Assembly (NCBI GenBank): GCA_013398615.1
Contig: VZSR01003806.1
Span: 1,823,750 to 1,887,749, forward strand
Reading direction: 5' to 3'
Source of the DNA: Brachypodius melanocephalos
Taxonomy: Eukaryota > Chordata > Aves > Passeriformes > Pycnonotidae
Length of the DNA: 64,000 nucleotides
The notes under the pieces were generated by a model, which ran no database searches, was not told where the DNA came from, and worked only from the letters and a program-made list of their open reading frames with translations. Every line of letters begins with the position of its first letter. Position 1 is the first letter of the stretch. Shown here one piece after another: positions 26,201 through 40,466 of this stretch. Position numbers and translations under genes: made by a program.

Positions 26201-29200
26201 TATTAAAAAAAACAGTGAATTAATCAGCAATTATAGTATTTATTTTCAAAATACTAGTAACCAGATGACCTGGCAATAGTTTAACTTTTTAAATTGTGTG
26301 TATAAATGTAAATAGCTATATAGCTAAATATATCCAAAGTGTGCTGATTTTTTTTTTTTTTTAATGAGATGGGTGATTTTCTTACCTGTCAGTATTAATG
26401 TTGATTTCTACAGAAGACTGAGGTGTGAGTGAGTCAGATGATGCTATTATATTTTTGCAAGGTCTTGCAGAATTTTAACAGCATCATTTTGTTATTATAC
26501 AGTCAATACGAATTCAGTCTTCTATTTTCTGACTCTGTGGTTCTGATAGGTTTCACTTGTCAGGGTTATGTGTGTTTGTTATGTTAATGAACGAAGAAAG
26601 CTCATACAATTTTAAAATACCTTACTGAAAAGCTCGAAAGGCAAAACCAAACTGGAAATAGTTGTACATCACGAATTTAGATTTAAAAAGGTTTGCTGCA
26701 AAGAAAAAATATTCTATTTGAATCACATGCAAATCAATTTCACAACTTCAGTTATGCTCAAAGACAATGAAAAACAGAGTTTTACTTAGCATACAAACGT
26801 TGATATTCACAGTAATATCAATTGCACAGTGATCAGGAAAATGAGCCTAATTACCTCCAAGTATTATTTTCAGGCAGACATTATGCGTTCTACCTGCACA
26901 GAGGACAAAATTAAAATACCAGTATCTAAAGTATTTCAGTACTGTTCCATAATGTTCGCAATTATGCTGCACAGTCTTTTCTGTAAAACCAGCAATTTAA
27001 GGGCAGTTAAATGGCCTGAGAAAAACAACAAATGAAAGAGTTCTATATTTTTAATATTTAGTTCATGATTCCTATATCTATGCCCTTTCAGACCATTTGT
27101 TCTAGGACCTGAATTAAGGCAGTATAATCACTCTGCATTTTACTTGGAGGTAATGATGAGGGAATTGGCTTACCTTATTCTCTACTGACACATTTTAGCT
27201 CCTTGCTCTTTTTACAGTCAATGTAGAGGTTTTTGATGACCCAGGTTTCTAATAAAGACCTGAATTAGAAGGATGGGTAGACATGAACATGTATTAGCAT
27301 AATGTCACCTGCTGACAGTTAAAAATATGGCATATATGTTTAAAGGATGTCAGTCCATTTTATGCCAATTTAAAATACCAAAAAAGTAAATCTGAATACC
27401 TAAAATAACAATTCTTCCCCAGGCATGTGCAGAAGCACCAACAAACATAGGGGTTCTACTTTGGTTGCTATAAGATTAAAATTCTCTCTCCAGAATCAGT
27501 GTTTCTTTAGTTTCAGACACTGGTAAAATAACAAACTCTTCTGCTGTCATTCTCATCCATTTTCTTGCATGTAACAGTGATTGTACAATACATTCATGTT
27601 AGTAATTTTTATTTTTCACAGAAATCTGTGTAATTTTATTTTATCATCATATGCATTTTGCAAGTCTGATCATCAAGAGAATGCATGGAGTAGAAAGTAT
27701 GATATAAGAAGAAAACATAAGAGAAAAAAACCAAATTTGCTCAGTAACAGGCTTCAGCCATATTGCCAGTCTTGGATGCATATATGATGTGGAATTAAAT
27801 GGTGAAACATGACTTTTTAAAATAATACATATGTATATTTACACATGTACAGCGTCTCATACAAGTTATAGCTGGTATATAAACATTTAAAAACTTTGTA
27901 ATACATTTTTCATATATCAAAATACTATGACATAATTGTTTTGGTTGATTTAGACAATAAAACAGGAAATCTGTTAGTGTGGATTCAGAGGTCTTTGTCC
28001 TCTTCATTAAAGCTCAGTGTGTATCATTGTTTCATATTTCACTCTGTTGACTGTTAGATGAAGTAACAGCTGGTTTTGTTTCTTTTGTCTGCCTAGCCAA
28101 ATTGAAAACATCTTGTCAAAACTCATGATACTCCTGCTATCAAAGTCAGAATGACTATGGAGGTCCCACGCCTGCTTCTACTTTATTGGAAACAAAACTA
28201 GTCTGCGTGGTTTTGACCAGCCTGGATCTCTCAGAAAAACCCTTGACTGTGTGGGACACTGAGCATCTCATGGAATGACTTTTTGTTCCAATTTAATTTG
28301 CATAGGAGGGACTGATGTAACCCTGACATAATTACAAAAAGTCATGTGTGGAACAAGGAGGATCGTTATTTGACACATATAGCCACCCTAGTATCCCGTT
28401 TGCCCAGTGGCTCTTGTCCAGAACACACAGCAGAAATATCTCAACCTAAAGCAGAGGTACTTTCATGCTTTACCAGTGTCAAAGTCCATCTTGGGCTTCA
28501 GGCATGTACAAACATGCTTATACCTTTGTAGTGGTTTATCTAAACTATTACTTTTCAACTGACTGAACAGTATACTACTAAATTATCAATTACATAAATA
28601 TATATATATGAGCACTTATACAATTTTGACTTGCTTATATAAAAATAGGTAACTAAGTCAATATCACCAAGCTGAAAGTAAGATTGTCAATACCTTGAAA
28701 AAAATTTTCTTTGAAATTTGTCTTTACTTTCTCTATTGCTTTGAAGTACACATTCTTTTATGCTGAATTGTAAGGTGACGTTTCAATATTCTGTCAGCTG
28801 CAGTACTTTGTTCTAGAAAAGAGATATATCTCTGTTTCTCTCTAAGTCATACAGTTGGCCATCTTTGGCATACCCAAGGACCCTCAGTGAGTGAGATATT
28901 TGCAACTTAGATATGCAAAGCAATTATCTGCTGCTAAAGCACAAACAAAACAGCTGAAAGTTTAAGTTTCACCAGGCTGAAATTTTCAACACTGCCAATA
29001 AGAAACACAAGACATCTCTTTCTAAGTGAGCCAGGTATCAGTCAGGAGGGAAAGATTCTGTTTCTCCTTGAGTTGCCTTCTTGCACTTTGTATTTCTACT
29101 TTAGCATTTTATTCTTTTCCATGTTGATGCTTCTCCTTGAATTTCTAAGTTATTATGTGTTCTCACCTCAATAATTCTTTCAGTAATATTTTTTTCCTAT

Positions 29201-32200
29201 TTTGCATGTTGTGAGTACAAACTTTGTCACAGCTCCTTCTGCCACTTGATAACTTTTCAGCTACTTTCTTCACTTCAATTTCTGTAACTCTACAGTTGTA
29301 TCAGCAATGTGAGACTGCCTATGAGGTACGTTGGTTTGATGAATCAGACTTGATTTATATATATATAATTTCAGAAAGCCTTTTTCTAACCTCCAGCTTT
29401 GGTGTCATGGTAAGGCAATTACCAGCTTTTAAATTTTGGATACCTCAGGCTCTGTCATTCTTGCGCCTTGCTGGTACAGTTTGGGTGTAAATATGTGATT
29501 CTGATATCTGATCTGTTTTTGTATGTATTTGTATTGAATACTCTAAGTTCAACAAATGTAAGTATATGATGACTGTTTACTTGAGAATTAAGCTCATTTG
29601 GTTGGCACCAGTTTCTTTTTTGTTTGAAGCTGCACTGATATCAATGTTTCTAATCTGCAGAGATAGTTGGATGCTGGAGGGCATGCTCGAGTCCAAAACA
29701 ACTGTCAATGGTTGCTGGAAGCAGAACTTTCAGAACTGAGTCTAGTTTGACCTGACAGGATGTGATTTATGTGGTGATTTGAACATGGCTTGAAAAGACA
29801 TTTTAGAATATGGACAGACCCTTAGTATCTTGTGGAGTCATTAACTGGAGAAGAGCAGGAACAAACATATTGGGGCATGCATGATTGATTCAATTTCAAA
29901 ATTGAAATTTATGCCTATTTCTATACATACTTTCCCCCACTTGTTACATACTTTTCACTAGTATTAAAAGTAAAATAGTTTTGTTTGAGTTTGTAAAAAA
30001 TGTTCTTTGTATTAATTGCATATAGCATTAGCAGAACCAGATTTCACCCAGCCATTTGTGTTTGATGACTGATGTGTGTATTTTTCAGGTTACAGATGCA
30101 ATTTACTCATGTTGAGCATTTTGTAAAGGAGTTATAGCAGTCTTGTGCTAGACTATGCATGCATTATGTAGAAGAGATATATGAATAATCTCTGCTTTTT
30201 TACTGAACAGTGAAAACAATCTGAGAAAATGGCATAAAATGATTCTTTCAAAAGTACTGCTGTCACTGAAAAATGCTTTAGGCAATGCACTTATCTAACC
30301 ATAGAGTATTGTCTGCATGGAAAGATTTTATAACATCTAGAGCAGTGGGTTTTTTTCTTAGTATTAAACTTACATTACAATTAAGGATGTAAGCAATAAA
30401 ATATTTAAATGTAAGCAAAAAAGGACAACTAAAAATCAGAAAAAATCAGCATTTGTTTTATGGGTTGATTTACTATGATAGAAGGATAATAAAGGTATAA
30501 TTTGCTGCAAAATCTACAATATTATTTTTGAAGGACAAAAAGCCACCTTCTCTGTGTTTATTACTCTGTAAAGATCTCATAGTAGCATGTATCTGAATGT
30601 TGGATTAAAATCATTAATGGTTAAAACTTGTATTTTTATAAGCAATGACTTTACAATTAACATATTAATGATATAAAATTCAATACTGTCTTGCTCATTT
30701 ATTCAGTCCCAAGATTGAAGATTAGATTTAACTTTGCTTGTATTTATGACAAAATTAAATGAACAATTAAATGCTTTTTATATTTCTGCTAATCATTACA
30801 ATTGAAGAAGGCCTTTAAAATTTCTGAAGCAGATTCTATTATTTGGAAACAATCAAAGATTGAAAACATGGGGCTTAATTATTTCAGAAAAAGAATAATG
30901 AAGGAGCAAAACAATACAAAAAGGAAATTGCATGAATTTAACAGATTTAAGTGTAAATGGGAGACATTAAAAATAGATGCAATCCAGCTCATAAAAGATA
31001 TATGTGGTAAATATGACACAGAAATTAAAAAAAAACAGCATAAAGAGGCTCGTTTTAACTCTCTGGCAGTGAGGGTGGTTCCAAAACACTGGGGTTAGTA
31101 GAGGCAAGATCAGACCACAGCACAAAAGCTCAACAAATAATCAAGCATCAGGAGCTGGGTGAGCCTTAGGAATACTTTGTCCTCTTTGAATGGTAGCTGC
31201 AGGGACATGATTCATCTGTGGAGAAAGTGGAAAATAGCATGAGGAATCAGACAAAAAATCGAAAAATGTGAATTTATACAGCAGTCCTAAAGTCATAGCT
31301 CCTTGGATCTCTCTTAAAGAAAATCAGAATTCAAACTTCCCTAGTGCATGCACTTAAGTTCATACTTCTCTTCTTTATTTCTGAACATTTTTCAGTTTAT
31401 TATGACTTGCATAATACTATAATATTAGTGTTACATGCATGATATTACTGTAATATTTCTATGATACATGCTGTATTTTAACAATGCAGTTCATCAGGTG
31501 CAAACTGCTGCTCAGCATACCCTCACTCACTATTCCCCAAATAACTACAAATAATGTTACTCAGTCATTTTACTGAAGGTTATATTTGGACAAGGATGTT
31601 TTTCTCCAAAGCATTGTTTAGCTCTTGCATTCACATCATGAAGTATTACAGTGCCCTACCTAATGCCACTAAAACTCACTCTATGGTGACTAACCACTGC
31701 AATAATGTGATCACTGTGTTATAACTCAGCTGTTAACTCTAGCACTTTACTGCAGAAAAAGCATGCCTTATTGTTGGAGATAATTTTTTTTTTTTTGCTA
31801 TGCCTGGCTTATGCAGTCTCTGTTAGGTTGGCAAAAGTGACAACACTGCATTGTGTAAAGAATTGCACAAAGATTTGTTTAATTAAAGAGTTTATTGTTC
31901 GGCTTCATGATGTTCAGAGAGGCGGTAATCAGATACATTCAAAAGGTGCTTGTCACTCAACAAGAATATAGAATATCTCTAACTAGATTTACACAATGGT
32001 ATATCTATGTTCATAATTCCAGAAAACTAGTCTTTTTGATCTAAGCAGTAAGGTTTGTAACACCTCATGCATGCCTTCTGGTTAGAGATATAAAAGTCTT
32101 ACAGTTGAAATATTATGTATAGATATTTTATTGAAAACCTTGTCTATAACTATACAGACTTCTTGGGCTTGAAAATTTTTCTATTTGACTTCTGTATTTG

Positions 32201-32470
32201 CTATGGGAAAATTTTGCAGGACAAGACATTTAATCCACACTATCACAGACTGACCTTCTGAGCTAAATTCTATGAAATATCAGAAGAGATAAACTAATAG
32301 ATTAAGTATAAGGTACACTTATCTGATAATACAATTTTACTGTTTCAACAGTAAAATCTGGAAAGAAAGAGATTATTTAGTTTCATATCTTGTGATGGTA
32401 ATATTTTTTTCCTCATCTTATATGTAAGTATATGAGAGAGGGAGAGTATGTGCATATTGTGAATATTATT
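23241..32470. other. Long AT-rich stretch with no gene or recognised transposon
   Basis: About 9 kb in which I recognise no CR1, LTR, exon or RNA gene. It contains T/G-rich simple sequence at 24637-24722, AT dinucleotide runs near 28598-28608, and a 98-codon lysine-rich frame at 30802-31098 that I do not regard as a gene. It is the longest element-free interval in the window. Old insertions may be present but decayed beyond sight. Confidence 0.55.
24637..24722. repeat. T-rich tract with G interruptions
   Basis: Runs of T broken by single G or GG, similar to the tract at 21999-22056. The 62-codon frame across it is low-complexity translation. Confidence 0.88.
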
Positions 32471-32479
32471 TTTGTCATT

Positions 32480-33225
32480 AGAAGTCAAAAGATGAGGCTT
32501 CAGGCAGTTCCAGGGCTGGTGAGTTGGCAACATGGCCAGGGAGCTGGGAGGTGACTGTATTTTTTAGAGTAACACTGCATGAGCAGCTAGCTTTTAGAGA
32601 GCTGGAGAGTCCCAGATATCTTCTGAGAGACGCAGGGTCTGGAGAACAACCATCTGCTGCTGGTATGTGCATGTGCACAGATGTCTCTAGGGGCGAGGAA
32701 TCTGGGGAGAGTGAGGAGTCAGGACAGCACCATAGATGAGCTGTGTGTCCAAGGACAGATACTATGGGATCTATAGTGTGGGTGTGAAGGGAAGACTGGG
32801 GCAGAATGGAGAGAGATGGGGAGGTGAGTAAGGGAGTTTCTAACAGTAGCTGATGTGAACCTGCAGCCACTGGGGCTCACATGCCCAGATGCCAATAACT
32901 GGAGATATTGGGATACAAGGGCAGCTTCTGGGTGTAGCAAGTGTCTGAGCTGAGCTTCTGCAGGGATCCAAATTGTATGTCCATGCATTTCCCACTACCC
33001 GACCTTCTTTGTAAAAGATGAGGCACTGGTGTTCTTTATGTTGATATGGGACCTGATCACATCTGTGTTCTGTGTGGCCAACTCTGGGGATATACACATG
33101 ATATATACACATATTTGTGCATGGACCTACTGATAATACAGCCTCACTCCTGGTCAGACCTGGGGCACACAACTGCAGCAGCATCAGCTCTACCAGACTA
33201 CAGATCCAGTCTCCTCTTAGCTACT
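32480..33225. other. GC-richer island of unknown identity, probably repeat-derived
   Basis: The base composition rises clearly above its AT-rich flanks for about 740 bp, and overlapping frames of 71-130 codons appear on both strands (for example minus 32478-32870 and 32840-33184). No frame shows a known domain, and the two strands are about equally open, which argues against coding. The texture (GGCAGCTTCTGGGTG, CAGGGATCCAAATTG, TCCCACTACCCGACC) resembles dispersed avian LTR-type repeats, but I cannot name one and see no TG/CA ends or target duplications. Confidence 0.4.
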
Positions 33226-34484
33226 TATACTGAGTTAAGAATCAAATTGTGCATGTTTAGCATCAAAAAGTTTCTAAATATCTCCCACAGTTTGGGGAAA
33301 ATCTAGGAAATAAACCCCAAAAACAAATGTATCACTTGGATATAAACCTATGCATTACATTAAAATTAGTCCTTTGTGTTTTCTGAGAACAGTCTGTTGC
33401 TCAAAAAATTACACCTTTGTACATTTTTATTCTTTATATACTATTACTCCAGCATTCCAATGAGCTAGTTCAGGGAGGTAAAGCAGTAGAAAAATGCTTA
33501 GTCTCTAAGGGGCTCTGCTTTCTGCTGGTTTAGCTCTGCTGTTAGTCTTTGTGCTCTTCTCACTGTGCTCAGCTCTGTCATAACCCTTGTGGAAAGAGCC
33601 TGTGGAGGAAGAAAACTAGGCAGCTTCCAGCAGAAACTGATGCTGTCCCAGATTTGCTGCAATGCAATGGTAAGCAGAATTCATTCTGCTTGTTTTCTTT
33701 GTGAAGAGAAAATAATTTTTAACTTTTCTTCTCAAGAGAGATTTTCTTCTGTTTAAGTTTAGTTCTTATTATGTTCTGCAACAATAGAAATTTTCTTCTA
33801 TGAGCACTTAGGTCACCATCATTGGCCGTATACCTTTACCAGGTATCCCACCTAATATTGCTTCAGCAAGAACTGGAACTTTTTTGTGACCAAGGCAGCT
33901 GTAGAATAGTTATAAGAACACTAGAAGCCTTTGGTAAGAACATGCATTGTATACAAGTATAGCTGAACGTAATAGACTGCGAGAGAAGATAATTTTATGA
34001 TGGGGATTAATACACTCTCTACAAATGAAAATTTTAGACTTATTTTCTATTACATTGTCAATCAGTAATCTCCTCTACTATGTGTTCATTTTAAGCTAGA
34101 ACTAACTTAAGAAATAATTTTAAAAACAAAGTGTAGGTCAAAAATTTTCAGCAATCATTTCTGTTTTATATATATATATACATAACTCCTCAGTTTTCTA
34201 ATCTAGCCTTGTAATTCATTAGTAAAAAGTAAATTATTTCCATAAGAGTAAGTGAAATAGGATAAGAGATGACAGTATTAAATTGGAAAAATATGGAAAC
34301 TATTTTGAGTATTCAATATATGCCTTTACTTTAAAAAAATCTATGTATGCCACTGATTCTTCATTGATTGTCTTCATCTGTATATATTTTTCAGTTGTTT
34401 TTTGTTTGGTCTGGGAATTGTCGCACTAATCAATCATTATGGCAGACATAAGTTGAATAAGATCTGAGAAATACCATAGCATGG
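33226..34484. other. AT-rich gene-free DNA
   Basis: No gene or element recognised. A short TA run lies near 34171-34182. Confidence 0.6.
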
Positions 34485-34868
34485 ATCTTAGGAGATCCTT
34501 TTGTCCTCCAGTCTGCTCCAAGGCAGTATTAGCACTCCTCCTGACAGATATTTTTGTTTAACCTTTTCTGAAAGAATGTTATGGCAGACCTCCCTAGGCA
34601 ATCTATTTCTATGCTTTATAGCTATATAGTCCTCACCATTGGAAACATCCCCAAATCTCATGCTTTTTTCTCTTTTTTCTGCACTTTTACTCTTCATGTT
34701 TGTTTGTTTGTTTTTGTTAGGGTTTTGTTTGTTTTGCAATATTGTTCATTAAATTATATCTGCCCTCAGTCCTTTCTCCTTTAGGCAAACCATTATACTT
34801 TCTATGCCTTTCTTTTTTCCAGAGTCTCACCTTTTTAGACTTTCAATGAAAATCAGGCATTGAGAGAC
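34485..34868 (-). mobile_element. Very old CR1-type LINE 3' fragment, minus strand
   Basis: Reading the plus strand gives the reversed landmarks of an ancient CR1-like 3' region, in order: CTGACAGATATTTTTGTTTA, a CTCCCTAGGCAATCTATTTC-like block near 34590, CCCTCAGTCCTTTCTCCTTT near 34763, and CTTTTTAGACTTTC near 34831. The spacing matches the family's 3' region except for a T/G-rich simple-sequence insertion near 34700-34735. Divergence is much higher than in the other CR1 copies here. This is a recognition from remembered consensus features, so moderate confidence only. Confidence 0.55.
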
Positions 34869-37800
34869 TTTAGACATCTGATCAACTCTTGCCTCATTTA
34901 TAGCTTCCATAAAATGCAATACTTGCACCTGATTATAAAGTCCATAAGAGGGATTAATGATGCCAGAAAAAAATGCAATGGCTTGAAACTATGCTCTTTT
35001 TGTTAATGTTGGTATGGGTGCCATTTGTTTTGATAGTACTGTACATGAACACCGTATACAGACATCATACTTATCCTAACTTTAGCTTGTCATCCCCTAT
35101 AACCCCCTTGACTGTGCAGTTGACGTGTATTGGTGCAGTTAATTGTTCCCGCTTACAATGAGGAAACTTGTAGCTGTTCTTATCAGATCACTTGCTGTTT
35201 TAAGTTTATTTCTTCAATCTTAAAACTCTTTTGCACTCTGATCATGTTTTGCCATGCTTTTGCAGCCCCTCCTTGTCTAGTTTCACCTGCCATACTCTCA
35301 TCACAGAGGTTATTTGTCATCATCCTATCTTAATGAGGCGTATAAGCTACCAGACAAAAAATTCTAGCAGTGATTGTAGCTGTAATACTTTTATTAGAAA
35401 TTCAGTTAGTAGTGATGCATAGGTATGTCATATTTGCTGGATTGATCTGTGCATAGTGAAACACAAAGTACAGTCATCCTACATTCTTATCCATACACAG
35501 AAATATAAACAGTAAGGGCAAAGAGAGTGTGAAATTAGGATTTTGGTACAAAAAACCCCAAATCAAATGTATTTTAGACATCAACTCAATGAGTTTAGAC
35601 ATCAAATCAATTAGTGCTTAAATTGACAAAGTTTTGATCTTCGTCTAGCTGCATGGCATTTCTAACAATGAACACCAAAGTAGCTTTATGAATTCAGTCT
35701 TAGTCCCACTCTCATTTTGTAAACTTTGAGGTTTTTGGATTGCATGAGACCCCATCAAAGCCATACAACTGGATCTGTATGAAAATCTTTTTCTTTTCTT
35801 TTTTTTTTTCCCTTCTTTTGTTTTACTACCTTAGGTAGTCAGTCATGTCTGGTATGCTTCTGATTGCTTATGTCTCTTCTTGATGAGATCTCTTGTATCA
35901 CCTCTCACATTTGTTGATGAGCTCTCTTGCCCATGCCCAGCAGACCCTCAAGAAGGAACTTTCCTTCAGGAGAAGCATTTACCCAGCCCTGAGAGCAGCA
36001 GTCAGGACAAGGCAACCAGAAGCACAGTCCTGTGTTCCTTCTGGGCACTGAAGGGGTTTTTGGGAAAGTGAAAAGAAAGTATTACCTTTTTAAACAGTAT
36101 CTAGTACAATCTTAAAGAGTAAAGGCATCCAAGATACCAACAGTGAGCTGGCAGATATGATCAAGAAAACTCGGGATATTTGAGGGTGGGGGGTTTTTTT
36201 AAAATTTGTTTGTTTTTGAGTGTGAATAGATGCCAGAAAAAAACCCGCAAAAACTATGGCACTAAAGACCTCTGTTTAAGTACTTGAATTCCATTGAGGC
36301 TACGTGAGTATGCCAATTTCTCATCTTCTTAGTCTGTTGTGTGGGGAGTTAACCATCAGTTGCTTAAATAATCTGATTACAAGTACTTGTTGAAAAAAAA
36401 TATTTATAATGTCCAAAGTGTAGACTATAATTCAAAATGCTAATAAATACATTAATTAAAAATCAATTTACATCAACAGTAAATTTGAAATTACTCCTTT
36501 CCCTTGTATACATAATACAACTGCATGTTTAAATGTTCTTTACATAAAAATCTGATGTATTTTATGTCTTAGATTGCATTCATCTTAGGTTGCATTTATC
36601 ACAGAAAACACTCTTTCTGTGAAGCATGTTGTCTTCTATAAATTTTCTCATTTCTTGGGTCTTTCAGGAAAGCCAAACTTTTTATCTCTCTTATGTCTGT
36701 CTTTAATTCACCAGTTTTTTAAACTTAAACATTCCTAATTTATTTGGGAGATATTATTAGACACCCTAATTAAAAAATCCTATTTCTTTAGAGATAAAAT
36801 ATCAGATCATAGATCATCTTTTCTGTTAGATATGTTCATACCTTGGTGTCTTACAAAAGGAATGACACTCCCTTATAATTTTTAACTTGGCCTTCACTGT
36901 TCAATGTGAAATATATTTCCCATAGAACTTGATGGTGTTCAAAGACTCGATATAGTAATTTAAAGGGATAAGTATGTGTAGCTCATTTCTAGCCTTTGAC
37001 TAAGACCAGACTTGATGGTAATTAGCATTTCTGGGATGACAAAACCTTGAGAGTGATTTCTGCTGCATTTAATCATTTTGGCTTCTTTTAATATATTTTT
37101 TTCCCCTAAAATATAATAATTTTTTACTGAAATATTCTTGACTGAAATTTATCACTTATGACATACCTAATATTCCTTACAAATTTTCTGCAATGTTATT
37201 TAGAAACCTAGGAGAATTTTTTGGTATTTGCCATCCATACCAGTCTGATAACAAATCCATATACTTTAAGTTGTTTGCAGGCCACCATATCCTGAAACAT
37301 TTTCATGAATACATGAATTACAGGACTTGTAGTTTCACAGTAAAAAAGTAATTCTGGGTGCTCAGGGCTTTTTTGGATGTCCAAGAACTTTAAAAAAAAA
37401 AAAAAAAAAGATACATTTTCATACTATTTTCAACTGTACATCTTAGATGTTTCCAATCTACCAGCCAGATACATTTATAGTGGAACAACAGTAGAACAAT
37501 ATTTACTTGCATTATAATGATTTTTTGTCCTTGATGAAAGTTTCTAAGGATGTCCTTCCCCTAATGTATTGGATGCTACCATACTTGATTTTGAAATAGG
37601 TTAACTTGAAAGGTCGTTGCTGGTGAAACTGGGTGTTGTTTATTTGAGAGTCTATGTAATACTGGGTTTTATTCTGCAGGATGGCTTGAAGCCACAGGTG
37701 AATTAGTATTTCTGCCAAGGAGACTTTATCTCAAAGGAGATTGTATACATACCTGACTGTGAAAACCAGTACATTAAATATGGTGTTCAGTAAAATTTGC

Positions 37801-39889
37801 TTCAAAGTGTCAGTAGGTGATATATGGTTGTGTTTAGTGGGTAGACTTTTATGAAACCCCCTTCATATTTTTCCAATCTCACTGTTTTAGAAATCCCTTA
37901 TAAAAGCTGTTGAAAAATAAAATCCTGGTATATAAGTAAACAGCTCCATTAAGGTCATTTGACTAGGAGTGAGTTAAATCCAGGCATTTTTTTTGAAAGC
38001 CAGGTACAAAATTAACCACAAGCAAATACCATCACTCACACTGTGAACTATTTCTCATTCTGATTAAGTGTAATGTTAATGTTAATTGCCATGTAAAACC
38101 TCTGTGATAATTTCCTAAAATGTCCATTTAGTTGAAGTGTTTCTTCATCTGTTTGTTTGCTTTTAATAGAAATCAAAACCTTTATGGAGAGCTGCTTCTT
38201 TGAAGCTAGCATGTTCTTCCTACCATGAAGATATAAAATGCTAATTAGCTCCTAAGCTGTTCTGAATGATTCGATTAGACTTCTATATCCTACTTCTGGT
38301 TAGACCTTGGATATTCTAGATGTCCCCCCCCTTTTTTTTTAACTATAAAATGGCAACACTGACATCCAGTGTCTAGTTAAATTAATTGCAATTGAGTAGT
38401 CCCTAAGGATACTCCAGGTGCAAATCCTCTATTCCTTACATATTTTCTAGATGTGTTGAAAGATGACACTGCATCCTACCAAGTAATAGAAACAACCTTC
38501 TAGGAGATAATTTGTGCAATTGAAAGGCAAAGGAATGAATAAAAATACTGATAAATATCATCACACGATGAAATAAGTTACTTCATACGATGCTGCAAGG
38601 TTGTATCACTACCAAAAGGGTTTCCAGTTCAAGTTTTACAAGTAGAAGAATGTAATTTTTTTTCCCTCAGATTTTCTTTAGTTGACAAAATCTCTCCAGC
38701 TCAGTAAATTTAAGCTTTTAGTTCCACATTTTGAACCATTTACTGTTTTCCCCTCAAATAATGTTTATGCATCTTAAAGCATTTGCAGGATGTAAGCAAT
38801 GCTAAAGAAAAATGACAAAAAATTATATTGACCATCCTGGGAACTATGTGCAAATCTACTTTGAATCCAAAGAATTATTTCAGTTGGAAGCAAAAATACT
38901 GTGGACTTGTGAAAACAAAGGAAGACCTTGCCATATGTCTATGCATCAAAGGAATTCAGGTTATTTTCCATTTCTTGGAAGACTGTTTTACTTAATAATT
39001 TATAAAAAAGTTTGCTTTACATCTCTCTAGTAGTCTTTGCTATAACTAACATTTTACAAATAATTTTTCTTTTTATTGAAGAAATAAGCAGTCATGGGAC
39101 TGATTCTCTACTTGGTGGGTGTATAATATTTCCAATATACAGCACAGTTATATTTTGGACTTTGCTTTAGCTAATTAGGCTTTCAAAGTTGAAGAGTATC
39201 AAAATAAGCAAAACAAAAAAATAGAACAAAATATAATCTGGGGATTTTTTAGGACTAAATAGATTAAATTTATTTAGAAAAAAGATTGAACTCAAATTTT
39301 TTTCTGGCTCTTTGATGGAAAAGCGGGAATACACACCATGGCCCTGCAATGAATATGAACACTTTTTTTCTTAATAATGCATGAGAATTAAATGTTTCCT
39401 TTTGGATGAAATAGGATTTTTCAGTTCAGACCCTAAAGGAACAAATTTGACCTTGATTTTTTTCAGAAAATTTCCTGTGATCCTTGCTGTTCATTGGAGG
39501 GTTCATGATTGAGTATGTTGAAATGGCTGTACAGGAGTGATTAAAGAGATTTTTTACTCATTGAAACTAGTCTATATAATTTTCTTCAGGGGATATTTAT
39601 GTTATTTCAGCTGCCGAGCCCTTTGCCTTTGTTAGTTGGTTTTTTTAATATTCTAGTACATGCAATGTTTGATTTATTCATCCAATTCCAGAAAGGTTTG
39701 AAGACTTCTCTAAGTTGGAACAAAATAATAGCATTCAGGAAGCACTGCTTGACATGCCAAATGAGGTCTTGAATACTTTTAAGGTTTCAAAGTGAAACTT
39801 GGTAAGAAAAGCACATTATTGATGATATAAAAGTAATACAATTTAAAGATAATGCATTTATACATAGAAGAAGGGCTAGAATTGTTAGG
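34869..39889. other. AT-rich gene-free DNA
   Basis: About 5 kb with no supportable gene. It includes a T-rich tract near 35791-35812, a G-run followed by a T-run at 36186-36201, and an A tract at 37392-37409. All frames are 72 codons or fewer and unrecognised. Confidence 0.58.
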
Positions 39890-39894
39890 AACAT

Positions 39895-40466
39895 TGTCAT
39901 CGTATAAACCCCCAGCAAGCAACCACAGTCAGCAACAAAACACCCCACAACTGCTCACTCACTTCCCTACAGCAGGATCAGGGAGAGAATTGGAAGACCA
40001 AAAGTGAGAAAACTCGTGGGTTGAGATAAAATCAATTTAATGGGTAAAGGCAAAAGCCATGTACCCAAGCAAAGCAAAACAAGGAATTGATTCACTGTTT
40101 CCCATGTCAGGCAGGTGATCAGCCTTCTCCCTGAGAGTGGGGCCCTGTCACACATAATGGTGACTTGAGAAACCAAACACCACCACTCCAAATATTCCCC
40201 TCTTCCTCCTTCTTCCCCCAGTTTGATGTGCTGAGTATGATGACATGTGGTGTGGGGGATATCCCTTGGGTCAATTTGGGTCAGCTGCACTCCCAACCCC
40301 TTGTCCAGTGTGTCAGAACAAGGAAAAGAAAATTCTCAGATGCTGTGCAAGCCCTGATCAGCGACAGCAAAAACATCTCTATATTATAAATATGGTTTTT
40401 GACACATCCAAAGCACAGCCCATATTATCTAATCTGAATAAAATGAACCCTTTACTAACCAGAACA
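39895..40466 (-). mobile_element. Solo LTR A (avian ERV), minus strand, 572 bp
   Basis: On the plus strand it opens TGTCATCGTATAAACCCCCA and closes AACCAGAACA, so in sense it runs TGTT...GACA. Flanks are AACAT (39890-39894) and AACAC (40467-40471), a 5-bp target duplication with one mismatch, as expected of an ERVL-type insertion. The segment 40083-40104 matches the complement of 46500-46521 in LTR C at 19 of 22 bases, which ties the two to one family. The position where related LTRs carry a TATA box reads CAGTTTGATGTGC (near 40220), so the promoter looks decayed. No gag, pol or env frames adjoin it. Frames at 39967-40493 lie inside the LTR. Confidence 0.85.

Noticed and set aside
31060..31090. 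CAGTGAGGGTGGTT plus AACACTGG, reminiscent of a CR1 ORF2 segment
   Set aside because: The match is too short and has no CR1 landmarks on either side.
30802..31098. 98-codon lysine-rich frame in unique DNA
   Set aside because: At this base composition several frames of this length are expected by chance in 64 kb. No known domain is visible and the amino-acid bias simply reflects A-richness.
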